Shown here: positions 8,847 to 17,949 of the stretch, one piece after another
Numbering within the stretch: the stretch's first letter is position 1
Layout of the letters: each line of letters starts with the position of its first letter
Origin: Pseudomonadales bacterium
Lineage (GTDB): Bacteria; Pseudomonadota; Gammaproteobacteria; Pseudomonadales; Azotimanducaceae
Assembly (NCBI GenBank): GCA_017642855.1
Contig: JAEPOO010000001.1
Coordinates: forward strand, 186,001 to 250,000
Reading direction: 5' to 3'
Length of the DNA stretch: 64,000 nucleotides
Translations under genes and position numbers: made by a program
Notes under the pieces: generated by a model
Told to the model about the DNA's origin: nothing
The model's input: only the letters and a program-made list of their open reading frames with translations
Databases searched by the model: none

Positions 8847-11800
8847 ATGAAGAGTCGAACAAATTTCGGTGGGTTCCTTTCTGAACCACTGAAAGTCGTC
8901 GTGGCTATCTTTCTGACGACCTTGCTTGCAACTGCGTCTTATGCCAATGAGACGTCGTCTGCCATTCGAGGTGTCGTCACAGATGGTGGTGGCGCAGGCA
9001 TCGAGGGAGCGCAGTCACGGTTGTCAGTGACTCGACTGCGCTCACAAGAACGGTGCAAACCAACGACGAAGGTAGCTTCTATGTAAGAAACCTTCCGATT
9101 TCAGGTACCTATACGGTCACTGCGAATAGCGGTGGTTTTTCTGCGAAATCATTCAGCGAAGTCAGTCTGGTTCTCGGCGAGACCACGGACCTGATCTTTG
9201 ACTTGTCCGCAAGTGTTGCGATCGAAGAGCTGGTTGTGACCGGAACTCGAATCAAAACTCAGGTCGCAGTTGGTCCAAGCGCTTCCTTTGGACTTGAGAC
9301 GCTGGAACGTGCACCTGCCATTAACCGAAACATTTCTGATGTCATTCGAATCGATCCACGTATCTATGTGGATGAGTCTCGAGGTGATATCAACGCAGTT
9401 CAGTGTGGTGGTAAAAACTCGCGCTTTAACAGTCTGACCGTAGACGGTGTTCGAATGAATGACTCATTCGGTTTGAACTCCAATGGCTATCCGACAGAGC
9501 GTATGCCGTTCTCTTACGATGCAATTAACCAGGTAGCGGTAGAACTGGCACCGTTCGACGCCAAATATGGTGGTTTCACGGCCTGCAACATTAACGCAGT
9601 GACCAAGTCTGGTAGCAACGAATTCTTCGGTGGTGTCTTCTACGATTACACAGACGATGATCTTCGAGCTGACAGCCTGGAAGGTGATGACATCAACACA
9701 GGCAGCTTCGACGAAACCCGTTGGGGTTTCAACGTTGGTGGTCCGATCATTCAGGACAAGCTGTTCTTCTTCGCAGCTTATGAGAAGCTGGAAGGAGCCA
9801 ACCTGTTTGACCGAGGTCCTGCAGGTTCTGGTGCAGTGAACGAAATTGAGGTTACTCAGGCGGAGCTCGATGAAATCGTCGACATAGCTCGTAACCTCTA
9901 CCTTTACGATCCAGGCCCGATTCCACAAAGCCTGGAAAATGAAGACGAGAAGATCCTGGTGAAACTGGACTGGTACATCAGCGATGCACACCGTCTTGCA
10001 TTTACCTACAACTATAATGACGGTAACAACTTTACCCAGTCAGATGGTGATAACGATGAGTTTGAGTTCGAAAACCACCTCTACGAGCGTGGTGCAGAAT
10101 TGAATTCTTACATCGGTACACTGTACTCTGACTGGTCGGACAACTTCTCCACAGAAATTCGTCTGAGCCACCTGGAACTGGATAACCGCCAGATTTCGGT
10201 CGGTGGGACTGACTTTGGTGAAATGCGAATCGAGCTGGACGACGTTGATGTCTATATTGGTGGTGACGATTCTCGTCAATCCAACAAACTGGACTACGAA
10301 ATCGACTCGATTTCATTCCGAGGCAACTATCAGTGGGGCGATCACCTCCTGTCTTTCGGTATTGAACGCGATGAGCTTGAGGTGTTTAACCTCTTCATTC
10401 AGCACACTGAGACAGAGATTCGTTTCGAAGGTATCGAAAACTTCCGCAACGGTTTTGCTGACGCGATTTACTACAACAACGCGCCATCTCACAACCCGAA
10501 CGATGCGGCAGCTGACTGGGGTTATGAAGTCACAACTGCATTCATCCAGGATGAGTTCGATCTTGCAGATAACCTAACGGTGGTTGCCGGTCTGCGATAT
10601 GACCGATGGACAACTGGTGATGAGCCTGTGGTTAATCCGGACTTCCTTGCTGACTACGGCTTTGGCAACAATGCCACACTGGACGGTGAGAGCCTCCTGC
10701 AGCCAAGAATTGGCTTTACCTACTTCTTGTCTGATGCCATGACGGTTCGTGGCGGTGTAGGTAAGTACTCTGGTGGTGATCCCAACGTCTGGTTGTCAAA
10801 CAACTACTCCAACAACAACGTTCTGCAGTTTGGTCAGCGTGGTCGTAACTTCGGCTATACCGACGGTTCGCGCTCATTGTTTGATGCAGACGTGGTTTAT
10901 CGCGACATCGAAACCAGTGCACCAGCTGGTGCAGGTCCCGGATGGGGTATCCCATCAGAGCTGCATGATGCGGTTTCTGGTGGCACAGGTTCCAACTTCG
11001 AAATCAATTATCTGGACCCCAGCTTCGAAATTCCCTCGGAGTGGAAGTTCGCTCTGGGTGTGACCTACGAGTTCGAAAACAACATGACGGTTACAGCCGA
11101 TCTGTTGTGGACGCGTGGTCAGGACACAGCCATTGTCAAGCGTGGCGATCTTGAGCAGGTTGGTACGAATGCTGATGGTTACCCACAGTACGATAGCGTT
11201 CGGGAATCTTCTTTCGTTCTGACGAACAGCGATGAAGGTAACGAGTCATTTGGCGCTTCTATCTTCCTGACTCAGTTCTATGACAACGGGATGGACTGGA
11301 CGGTTGGCTATGCGTATACCGACGCTGAAGATGTCAGCCCAATGACCAGCTCGGTTGCTTTCTCAAACTATCAGAACCGTGCATTCTTCGATCCACAGGA
11401 AGAAGTCCTCTCGCCTTCAAACTACAACGTAGAGCACCGTTTTACCGGTACGTTTAACTGGCGCGCAGAGTGGTTTGGTGCGGAAAACCCGACCATTCTG
11501 TCCTTCTTTGGTCAGTTGCAGTCAGGTCAGGCCTATAGCAACACGGTACCGGGTAACCCAATCTATCGATTTAGACCTTTCCTCGAGGGTGAGAATGTCC
11601 TGGAACCAGGCAGCTCTCGGAACTCAGAAGACGGAGAATGGTGGTTCAAGGTTGATATGAGAATCGAGCAGCAGTTCCGTCTTGGACCAGGCCAGGCAGC
11701 AGCCTTCCTGGTGGTTGATAACTTGACCAACCTGTTGAACGACGACTGGGGTGTACTAGAGCGGGCGAACTTCCCGTTCACGGTTGGCCCAGGCGATACC

Positions 11801-11866
11801 CCCGAGTCTCGGATTGGTGATGCGTCACGATATGAGATCCGACTGGGCGCGCGTTACTCGTTCTAA
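8847..11866 (+). CDS. TonB-dependent receptor with N-terminal carboxypeptidase-regulatory-like domain, frameshifted
   Basis: This is a large outer-membrane receptor, about 1006 residues once repaired. The start is ATG 8847 after GGGGAG. A signal peptide (VVVAIFLTTLLATASYA) precedes a carboxypeptidase-regulatory-like Ig domain beginning SSAIRGVVTD. The frame is lost near 9012: upstream coding ends ...GIEGA, and coding resumes in another frame as VTVVSDSTALTRTVQTNDEG. One missing base (for example a G in CAGG at 9012-9014) explains both. After that come an Oar-like plug (NISDVIRIDPRIYVDES, FNSLTVDGVRMNDSFGL) and a long beta-barrel ending in RLGARYSF with a terminal Phe. The rest of the frame is intact, which fits a recent mutation or a sequencing error. 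The ligand is unknown. Confidence 0.88.
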
Positions 11867-11887
11867 TCGGGACGACGCTCAAAGCAC

Positions 11888-11917
11888 AAAAAAAAGGCGA
11901 CTTAAGTCGCCTTTTTT
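11888..11917 (+). terminator. Bidirectional intrinsic terminator
   Basis: An A-run, an inverted repeat GGCGACTT/AAGTCGCC (11896-11911) and a T-run follow the receptor stop by 21 bases. The symmetric A- and T-runs mean it can end transcription from both the receptor gene and the convergent Dph6-like gene. Confidence 0.9.
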
Positions 11918-11947
11918 ATGCCTGTCTTGAGGGAATCAAGCGACCTC

Positions 11948-12754
11948 TTAAGCGACTTCGACGCGCGTATGAAACTCGCCGTTTTCTCCGAAGGTGTCAA
12001 TGTCCTCGGACAGAGAATCGATGAAAGCTTGATCGAACTTTTCACCGATTCGACCTTCCAGTTCGGGATGCGTTACCGCGGTAAGGACGCTGGTGACGCC
12101 GCTTTTCGAAAGATCTTCCAGTAGCGTTTGATAAGGCACCTGCCAAAGCGGAAAGATGAGTTCCAGCTGGCGAGAATGAACTAACTCCGAGAATGCTTCC
12201 TCACGCCAGTCACGAATGTGCTCAAGGTGAAGATCTCCAAATGCCAATCTTTTGAGTCCGGCAATGAGTTCAAGGCCGTCTTTCACTTGGGTCACATAAT
12301 CGGCGCCGGTCGCAAGTGGAATGCCCAAAAGAGGACAGCCGAGAGCTGACGCCTGGGCAACGATGTCTTGAAGGTGTATTTCCTGGTGCGCAACAATGCG
12401 ATTACCCAGATCAAAAGTAGTCACGAGGGTGATACTTTCATTGGGTAAGTCTCGCCGTAAGGCACGCAAGGCCAGGAAACTGTCTTTACCACCGCTCCAG
12501 AAGAGCGCGATGGATGACTTTGTGTCTTGTTCAGTCAGCCAGGCAGGTTGGTTAATTTTCTCGGCACGTTGCCCCATGGGTACCGACTCGTGCTGGAAAG
12601 GACAATGCCTGCAACCACAACCACAACACTTGCCCCTTGCCTGAAGACCGAGTGTCGTAAAGACGTGATATCCCGTTGAGGGGTCGACATAGGTGAATTC
12701 ACCCCTGCCTACTGCCTCATCATGGGCTAACTGACCCGTGTCCACCGAGCTCAC
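11948..12754 (-). CDS. DUF5522 zinc-type motif fused to Dph6-like ATP-pyrophosphatase
   Basis: The 268-residue protein has two parts. Residues 1-60 contain a Cys-rich motif (GKCCGCGCRHCPF; Cys 43, 44, 46, 48, 51) that I recognise as DUF5522-like and probably metal-binding. Residues 80-268 form a PP-loop ATPase of the diphthine-ammonia ligase/DUF71 type, with SGGKDS at 87-92, TTFDLGNRIVAHQ, and GDLHLEHIRDWREEAF. Bacteria lack diphthamide, so the substrate is unknown; amidation of an acyl-adenylate is the family chemistry. It overlaps the next upstream gene by four bases, so the pair is an operon with the LLM oxidoreductase. Confidence 0.82.
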   Translation of the reverse strand: MSSVDTGQLAHDEAVGRGEFTYVDPSTGYHVFTTLGLQARGKCCGCGCRHCPFQHESVPMGQRAEKINQPAWLTEQDTKSSIALFWSGGKDSFLALRALRRDLPNESITLVTTFDLGNRIVAHQEIHLQDIVAQASALGCPLLGIPLATGADYVTQVKDGLELIAGLKRLAFGDLHLEHIRDWREEAFSELVHSRQLELIFPLWQVPYQTLLEDLSKSGVTSVLTAVTHPELEGRIGEKFDQAFIDSLSEDIDTFGENGEFHTRVEVA

Positions 12755-13782
12755 GCGGCCTTAACCGCCTTGGCGATTTCGCCCCATTTGCCGATGTTCT
12801 CTGGATGTTTGTGAATGTCTTCGCTGGCGAGGTAGGTGATCATCCTGGTTGCTGTGCCTTGATACCGTTCGATCAAGGCGTCAGCCATGTCATCCCACTT
12901 TGCCACCAGCGCAAAGTGCTCCAGCATCTCGTCGGTGACAAGATTCATCATGCCCTGGATATCACCCTTCTTCATGAGCGCACCCAGTTCCGGGGTTGTA
13001 CCTTCGAAACCCAGATCATCAAACTGGAAAGCGTAGTTGGGTGTCGACCCATAGAAAGAGATCTGCATCCGGGTTCGGTTGAGCATATCTTCACGTTCTT
13101 CCGGCGTGTCTCCAGGAACAGCGAACACCGGAATCATCAGGTCAATATCTGAAGCCGAGCGACCGGCTTTTTCGGCACCTTTTGCGATTTCTGGTAGGAG
13201 CCGGTGTTTGATGTAGGTCATCGAATGCATGGGGTGTACATGCACGCCATCACAGAGTTCACCTGCGACACGACACATGTAGGGACCAACCGCTGAAATA
13301 TCAATTTTGATGTCTTCGAATTCATGGCGGCCCGGTGCCCACTGTCCTGGAAGCAGCGACAGGTTGTAGTAGGGACCTTCGTGATGCAGCTTTTCCTCAT
13401 GTCTGAACGCACGGATACAGGCTTTGAAAGCGCCGATATAGTCGCGCATTTGTGGTGCAGGTTTGTCCCAATGAGCGCTATAGCGACGTTCTATGTGTCC
13501 CTTAACCTGGCTTCCGAGACCCATTCTAAATCGACCCTCAGTATTCTGAGCGAGTTCCCAGGCGATCTGAGCAGACATCATTGGGCTGCGTGGAAAGGCG
13601 ACGGCGATTCCGGTGCTGAAACTGAGTTTCGGTGCTGCCATCGCGGCTGAGGCGATCATCATCCATGGCACCTGGCCCGCTTCGGTGAAGAGCATGCCTG
13701 AAAACCCTGCATCTTCGAGTTTCTTCGCAAGTTCGCCAGTTTTTTGCCAGGTGCTGGCGCCAGCCATCAAATCAAATTCCAT
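12751..13782 (-). CDS. LLM-class flavin/F420-dependent oxidoreductase (TIGR03617-like)
   Basis: This is a luciferase-like monooxygenase-fold TIM barrel of 343 residues. It begins MEFDLMAGASTW and carries typical segments: KLEDAGFSGMLFTEAG, KLSFSTGIAVAFPRSPMMSAQIAWELAQ, and GRFRMGLGSQVKGHIERRY. The family uses reduced flavin or F420 to oxidise or reduce small substrates; which cofactor applies cannot be decided here. Its stop overlaps the start of the Dph6-like gene (ATGA-type, 12751-12754). The upstream side faces the divergent glutathione transferase gene across about 107 bases. Confidence 0.85.
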   Translation of the reverse strand: MEFDLMAGASTWQKTGELAKKLEDAGFSGMLFTEAGQVPWMMIASAAMAAPKLSFSTGIAVAFPRSPMMSAQIAWELAQNTEGRFRMGLGSQVKGHIERRYSAHWDKPAPQMRDYIGAFKACIRAFRHEEKLHHEGPYYNLSLLPGQWAPGRHEFEDIKIDISAVGPYMCRVAGELCDGVHVHPMHSMTYIKHRLLPEIAKGAEKAGRSASDIDLMIPVFAVPGDTPEEREDMLNRTRMQISFYGSTPNYAFQFDDLGFEGTTPELGALMKKGDIQGMMNLVTDEMLEHFALVAKWDDMADALIERYQGTATRMITYLASEDIHKHPENIGKWGEIAKAVKAA

Positions 13783-13889
13783 GGTGGATCTTTTCTTTAT
13801 GTCTTCGATGAATAGGACATATTACTACGGCTGGTTTGAAGTGTGTCGCCGCCGCATGTCATGCTCGATCTTATTATTGAAGTGAATAA

Positions 13890-14630
13890 GTGAACGATAT
13901 GCCGATGGAGCTCTGGACCTCGCCGACACCGAATGGCTGGAAGGTCAATATCATGATCGAGGAATTGATCGAAGCGGGTGTGGACGTTGGAGAAGTTGAG
14001 ATACGAATGATCGACCTGTTGAAAGGTGAGCAGTTCAGCGGCGACTTTACGGAACGTAACCTCAACAACAAGATCCCCGTCTTGCGTGACGGTGATCTGG
14101 ATATCATGGAAAGTTGCGCCATTCTCCAATACCTTGGCGAAAAGTATCCATCACCACTTTTACCGGATGGCAAGAAGCGCTGGGAGGTGATCCAGTGGTT
14201 AACCTGGCAGGCCGCGAACCTTGGTCCGGTCTTTGGAAACAAACTCAGTTACACCCGCTACATGGAGGACGTTCCTCCTGAACAGAAGGCACATCCTTTG
14301 GCACGGTTTGGTACAGAGGCTCTGAGACTGGTGAAAGTGCTGGATAAAAAGCTGGACGATCGCGACTGGATCTGTGGTGATGAGTTCACCATCGCCGATA
14401 TTGCGGTGTACCCCTGGATCCGGGGCTGGAAATGGAGCAAGGTGAATATTACGGACTACCCACGCATTATGGCCTGGGTAAACCGGGTTCGAGCAAGACC
14501 TGCCGTAGGCAGAGGGCTCGCCTTCGGAGTGCCTGAGGATGAAATCGATCAGTGGAGTGAGCAGCGTAAGAAGCAATACGCGAAGAGCGGGGCGTCAATC
14601 GCCAGCACTGACAACCTGGCCCGAAGCTAA
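13890..14630 (+). CDS. Glutathione S-transferase family protein (YfcG/YghU-like)
   Basis: The 246-residue protein has an N-terminal thioredoxin-like domain with MELWTSPTPNGWKVNIMIEEL. The Thr-Pro-Asn-Gly segment is characteristic of YfcG/YghU disulfide-reductase type transferases. The glutathione-binding IPVLRDGD and ESCAILQYLGEKYP follow. The all-helical C-terminal domain is at about residues 100-225 (DEFTIADIAVYPWIRGW). A GTG at 13890 opens the frame, but ATG 13899 or 13905 is equally possible because no strong ribosome site is visible. The 280 bases after its stop (14631-14910) show no gene. Confidence 0.88.
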   Translation: MNDMPMELWTSPTPNGWKVNIMIEELIEAGVDVGEVEIRMIDLLKGEQFSGDFTERNLNNKIPVLRDGDLDIMESCAILQYLGEKYPSPLLPDGKKRWEVIQWLTWQAANLGPVFGNKLSYTRYMEDVPPEQKAHPLARFGTEALRLVKVLDKKLDDRDWICGDEFTIADIAVYPWIRGWKWSKVNITDYPRIMAWVNRVRARPAVGRGLAFGVPEDEIDQWSEQRKKQYAKSGASIASTDNLARS

Positions 14631-14910
14631 CGGATAGGAATCAGCGGAACCGGAAGTCCCGTGTAACACCGTACCATTACGGCGTGCTTTCTAACGGCTT
14701 CATCAATATAACCTCGGTCCTGTGGCAACGCGCTGTCTGGCGTCTGGGCGATCAATGATCAATGGTTTAGGGCCTTCGATTGCCTGACATAAACCTCACG
14801 ACATATTGACAACTTTTCTTCAACGGCAACCTCAGGTGCCCGACCTTCTGCGGTTCCACATTGGCTTTCAACGTCTACTGAACTCATGTGAGAACTTTAG
14901 GTCAGCCCGC

Positions 14911-15819
14911 TCAGTGTTCAAGGGTGCCGAGTTCACAACCTTTGCGCTCCAGGATCGGTTTCATCTCTCTATAGGCTGCCGGTGTTTTGGACAGCGGTAT
15001 ACGAGGATACAGGTGATGGATGATGTGGTACTGCATACCCATTGAGAGGATGTTCCCCCAGTAGCTTTTAAATGCGCGTGTATCACGATATCGACCCTTT
15101 TCATCGCCTGGGTGATGTGGTGCCCAGCTGAGATAGTACTCGATATAGGTGATCGCGATGTGTTTCGGTAACCACCAGAGTAGCGCCGCTTCAATTGCAT
15201 GACCGGTCCAGGCCAAGGTGAACAGGATTACCAAGTAGATCGCCTGGTAGATGACGCCATCCAGGATCATGTGTCCGTTGCCTGTTCTTTTCAGTGTCTC
15301 GGGATAAGCGTCGGAGCGCGCGGACTCAGGCTGGCGGTTCAGTATGCTTTTGCCGAGAAAGTGCCAGTCTGAATTCGCGTGCACATTAAAATCTGGGTCG
15401 CGGTCCGGGTCGTTGGTGTGCTTGTGGTGCTCATAGTGTGTGTACCTGAGCATTCGGTAGGGATAAACCAGCGGAATGGTAGAAACGTGACCTACCAGCT
15501 CGTTCAACCAGCGAAGTGGTTTGCCCTCGCCAGCGATGATGTTGTGTTGCGCTTCGTGTGACGGCAGGTAGCTTAAAGCAACGTTCAAAGTCGCTATGAT
15601 GAATCCCAGCCAAAGTGGCAGGTAACCGACAAACACCAGCGGCCACAGCGCGATCCACACCAGGCAGTTGCCAAGGCCCCAGGCAACTGCGCCCCATGGC
15701 ACCATGTGCATATACTTGCCCGCGATCCTCCGTTCCATAACATCGAGCTCTGCATCGGTCATGGCATCCCAGTCAGCAGCAGTAAGTTCGCTTGTCTTTA
15801 TGACTTCAGCCATAGCCAA
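14911..15819 (-). CDS. Membrane fatty acid desaturase / hydroxylase
   Basis: This is an integral-membrane di-iron enzyme of 302 residues. Three His boxes are visible: HEAQH (88-92), HYEHHKH (128-134) and HIIHHLYP (near 265), the usual arrangement for membrane desaturases and carotene hydroxylases. Hydrophobic helices flank them (about residues 41-84 and 190-235). The C-terminus TPAAYREMKPILERKG is common in beta-carotene hydroxylase-like members. The substrate could be a fatty acyl chain or a carotenoid. It overlaps the small upstream membrane gene by 22 bases. The nearby TetR operators lie in its promoter region. Confidence 0.87.
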   Translation of the reverse strand: MAMAEVIKTSELTAADWDAMTDAELDVMERRIAGKYMHMVPWGAVAWGLGNCLVWIALWPLVFVGYLPLWLGFIIATLNVALSYLPSHEAQHNIIAGEGKPLRWLNELVGHVSTIPLVYPYRMLRYTHYEHHKHTNDPDRDPDFNVHANSDWHFLGKSILNRQPESARSDAYPETLKRTGNGHMILDGVIYQAIYLVILFTLAWTGHAIEAALLWWLPKHIAITYIEYYLSWAPHHPGDEKGRYRDTRAFKSYWGNILSMGMQYHIIHHLYPRIPLSKTPAAYREMKPILERKGCELGTLEH

Positions 15820-15995
15820 CTCCCCCTGAATTGAGCCATCAGCCCGAAGCCGATCGCGATTATAAAACCGAGGCTGTATGCAATCGGTGGATGGTCAATC
15901 CATGCCATTGCGAGGCAGACCTGTGCGATGAGCGGCGTAAGAAATCCGATTGCAAAGGCGATCGGAGAGAAAATCAGGGTGATCAGTTTTTCCAC
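15798..15995 (-). CDS. Small two-helix membrane protein
   Basis: The 65-residue product starts at a GTG (15995) with an AGGA site about eight bases upstream. It is almost entirely hydrophobic, with helices at about residues 5-32 and 38-55 and a short basic C-terminus. Its last 22 bases overlap the desaturase start in another frame, which suggests coupled translation. I do not recognise a family. A role as a small partner of the desaturase is inference from position only. Confidence 0.62.
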   Translation of the reverse strand: MEKLITLIFSPIAFAIGFLTPLIAQVCLAMAWIDHPPIAYSLGFIIAIGFGLMAQFRGSWLWLKS

Positions 15996-16020
15996 GTGGG
16001 ATCCTCGCTGACGAGATAAA

Positions 16021-16037
16021 TGTAGACACTATCTACA
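16021..16037. promoter_or_regulatory. TetR operator 1
   Basis: TGTAGACACTATCTACA is a 17-base dyad with TGTAGA/TCTACA arms. It shares TGTAGACA with operator 2, and the two centres are 36 bases apart. It lies between the desaturase operon and the divergent TetR gene, the standard place for an autoregulated TetR operator. Confidence 0.75.
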
Positions 16038-16056
16038 TCGGAGGGTAGCCTTGTCA

Positions 16057-16073
16057 TGTAGACAGTGTCAACA
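16057..16073. promoter_or_regulatory. TetR operator 2, overlapping a minus-strand -35 box
   Basis: TGTAGACAGTGTCAACA is a near-perfect 17-base dyad with two arm mismatches. On the minus strand it contains TTGACA (16071-16066), an ideal -35 hexamer pointing toward the desaturase operon. The -10 region is weak: TACCCT at 18-base spacing. Repressor bound here would block that promoter. The GTG at 16065 lies inside the operator and is not the tetR start. Confidence 0.72.
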
Positions 16074-16094
16074 GACTTTTTCAGATACATCAGC

Positions 16095-16697
16095 ATGTCG
16101 GAAGCTCGCCAATATCACCACGGAGATCTAAGAGCCGCGATCCTTGAGCGGGCGACTGAAGTGATCGAGCAGGATGGTATTGAAGCGCTAAGCCTTCGTG
16201 GGATTGCCCGAGACCTTGGCGTCTCCCATGCGGCACCTAATCGACATTTCAGGACTAAGGCGGACCTTTTGTCCAGCCTGGCAAGGGTCGGTTGGGAGCA
16301 GATCACGGAAGCTACTCTGCGCGCAGCAGAAGACGTTCGACCGAACGATTCGCACCATCGTTTGAATGCCATGGGCCGCGGCTTTCTCAAGTGGGCTCTT
16401 CTGAATCGCTCGATGTTTGCGGCGGTTACCCACCCCGATGTGGAGCGACATGCCGATGATGATCTTAAGCTGGCGATTGATGATTTTCAGCGATCTGTCC
16501 GTGACGCAGTCGTCGCTACTCAGCGAGAAGGGCGCCTGACGCATTTGGATCCCGCCATCGCCACTCTCTATACCAATTCGGTGCCTTTTGGTCTTGCCAT
16601 GTCTTTGAAGAATCCGCTGTTTGGCACCGACCTTTCAGAAAGAGACATTGATGAACTGGTCGCTAATCTCATTGAGCTGGTTGTACCAACCAGCTGA
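16095..16697 (+). CDS. TetR/AcrR family regulator with WHG-type C-terminal domain
   Basis: The 200-residue one-component repressor has an N-terminal helix-turn-helix (HHGDLRAAILERATEVIEQDG, LSLRGIARDLGVSHAAPNRHF; about residues 6-55). The ligand-binding part (MFAAVTHPDVERHADDDLKLAIDDFQ) resembles the WHG subgroup. ATG 16095 is chosen because upstream in-frame codons run into operator 2. It is divergent from the desaturase operon and is followed 68 bases later by the Rieske oxygenase and RND genes. Control of both sides through the two operators is likely. The inducer is unknown. Confidence 0.9.
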   Translation: MSEARQYHHGDLRAAILERATEVIEQDGIEALSLRGIARDLGVSHAAPNRHFRTKADLLSSLARVGWEQITEATLRAAEDVRPNDSHHRLNAMGRGFLKWALLNRSMFAAVTHPDVERHADDDLKLAIDDFQRSVRDAVVATQREGRLTHLDPAIATLYTNSVPFGLAMSLKNPLFGTDLSERDIDELVANLIELVVPTS

Positions 16698-16765
16698 CCG
16701 GGATCATTTGCCGGTTATTCCCGAAAGCAGGATACTAGTTGTCTCGACATATTAGAGGGAAAGTC

Positions 16766-17944
16766 ATGTCCAGAGCTCAGCTGATCGCAATGGCGAGGAA
16801 GGATCTGGAGCACGGTCGGCAGGGCACGCAGGACCAGGCCGAGGGCATTTATAAGGTGCCGGTTTCCAAATACTACGACCCTGACCACTTCGCGCAGGAA
16901 ATGTCACAAATTTTTCACCGGCTGCCACTATTGATGGCAACGACGGCTGAGTTGCGTGAGGTCGGTGACTATAAAGCCATGGAGGCAGTAGGGCGTCAGG
17001 TTCTGATCACGCGAACCAAAGAAGGCGTCAAGGCGTTTTTGAATATGTGCAGTCATCGTGGTGCGCGCCTCGTGCATGAAGGTTGTGGCTCTGCTCACCG
17101 ATTTACCTGCCCTTATCACGCCTGGACGTTCAGTCCCTCCGGTGACCTGGTGGCAGTTTATTCAGCGGATGACTTTGGCGATCTCGATAAAAGTGAGTAT
17201 GGTCTGACCGCGCTTCCTTGTCTGGAAAAAGCGGGTCTGATCTGGGTGACCCTGGCACCGGATTCAACACTCGACATCGAACAGTTTCTCTCTGGTTACG
17301 ACTCACTTCTGGCTGAGTTCGGTTTTGCAGACTGGCATTTCGAAAAGTCCCAGCGCGTTGAAGGACCAAACTGGAAGGTGGCCTATGACGGATACCTGGA
17401 TTACTACCATCTGCCGATTTTACATCGTGAAACCTTTGGCACCGAGATTGGCAATAAGGCGAATTATTACAGTTGGGGGCCGCATACCCACATGGGTCGT
17501 CCGGACGCGTCGTTCGAAGAATTTGAGAATCTGCCCGATGAAGAGTGGCCCGATGAGCGGGTGCTGGCGGGAGTCTGGACAATATTTCCACACATTTCCA
17601 TCGCAAGCTTCTTTGGTGGCGGTCGCTCGGTTATGATCTCCCAGCTGTTTCCAGGAGAAACTCCGGAAACGTCTCATACAAATCAGATCTTCCTGATGCA
17701 GCGTGAGCCCGAGACCGAAGAGCTGAAGCGCGAAGCCGCAAAACAGTTCCAGTTCCTGGAGTATGTGGTGCAGGAAGAAGATTATGCGACAGGCATCGCC
17801 CTGCAGAAAAACCTGAGTATTGGTGCACGTGATCACGTGTTGTTCGGTAAGAACGAGCGCGGTGGTCAGTATTTCCATCAATGGGTCGATCGCATCCTGG
17901 AAACTTCCGATGAAGATCTGCCCAAGTTATTTCAGACTGGCTGA
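16766..17944 (+). CDS. Rieske non-heme iron oxygenase, alpha subunit
   Basis: The 392-residue ring-hydroxylating oxygenase large subunit has a Rieske [2Fe-2S] site at C95-x-H97-x17-C115-x2-H118. The catalytic domain has the mononuclear-iron segment DGYLDYYHLPILH, which supplies the two His, and a bridging Asp is plausible. ATG 16766 follows an AGAGGGA site; a TTG at 16739 would only add nine residues. No beta subunit, ferredoxin or reductase gene lies nearby, so electron donors must be encoded elsewhere. The substrate is unknown. It lies directly before the RND adaptor (five-base gap), suggesting joint expression with efflux. Confidence 0.9.
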   Translation: MSRAQLIAMARKDLEHGRQGTQDQAEGIYKVPVSKYYDPDHFAQEMSQIFHRLPLLMATTAELREVGDYKAMEAVGRQVLITRTKEGVKAFLNMCSHRGARLVHEGCGSAHRFTCPYHAWTFSPSGDLVAVYSADDFGDLDKSEYGLTALPCLEKAGLIWVTLAPDSTLDIEQFLSGYDSLLAEFGFADWHFEKSQRVEGPNWKVAYDGYLDYYHLPILHRETFGTEIGNKANYYSWGPHTHMGRPDASFEEFENLPDEEWPDERVLAGVWTIFPHISIASFFGGGRSVMISQLFPGETPETSHTNQIFLMQREPETEELKREAAKQFQFLEYVVQEEDYATGIALQKNLSIGARDHVLFGKNERGGQYFHQWVDRILETSDEDLPKLFQTG

Positions 17945-17949
17945 GTAAT

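Noticed and set aside
14631-14910. Gene in the 280-base gap after the glutathione transferase
   Set aside because: No frame with a ribosome site and coding pattern was found; the 79-codon frame starting at 14806 runs antisense into the desaturase.
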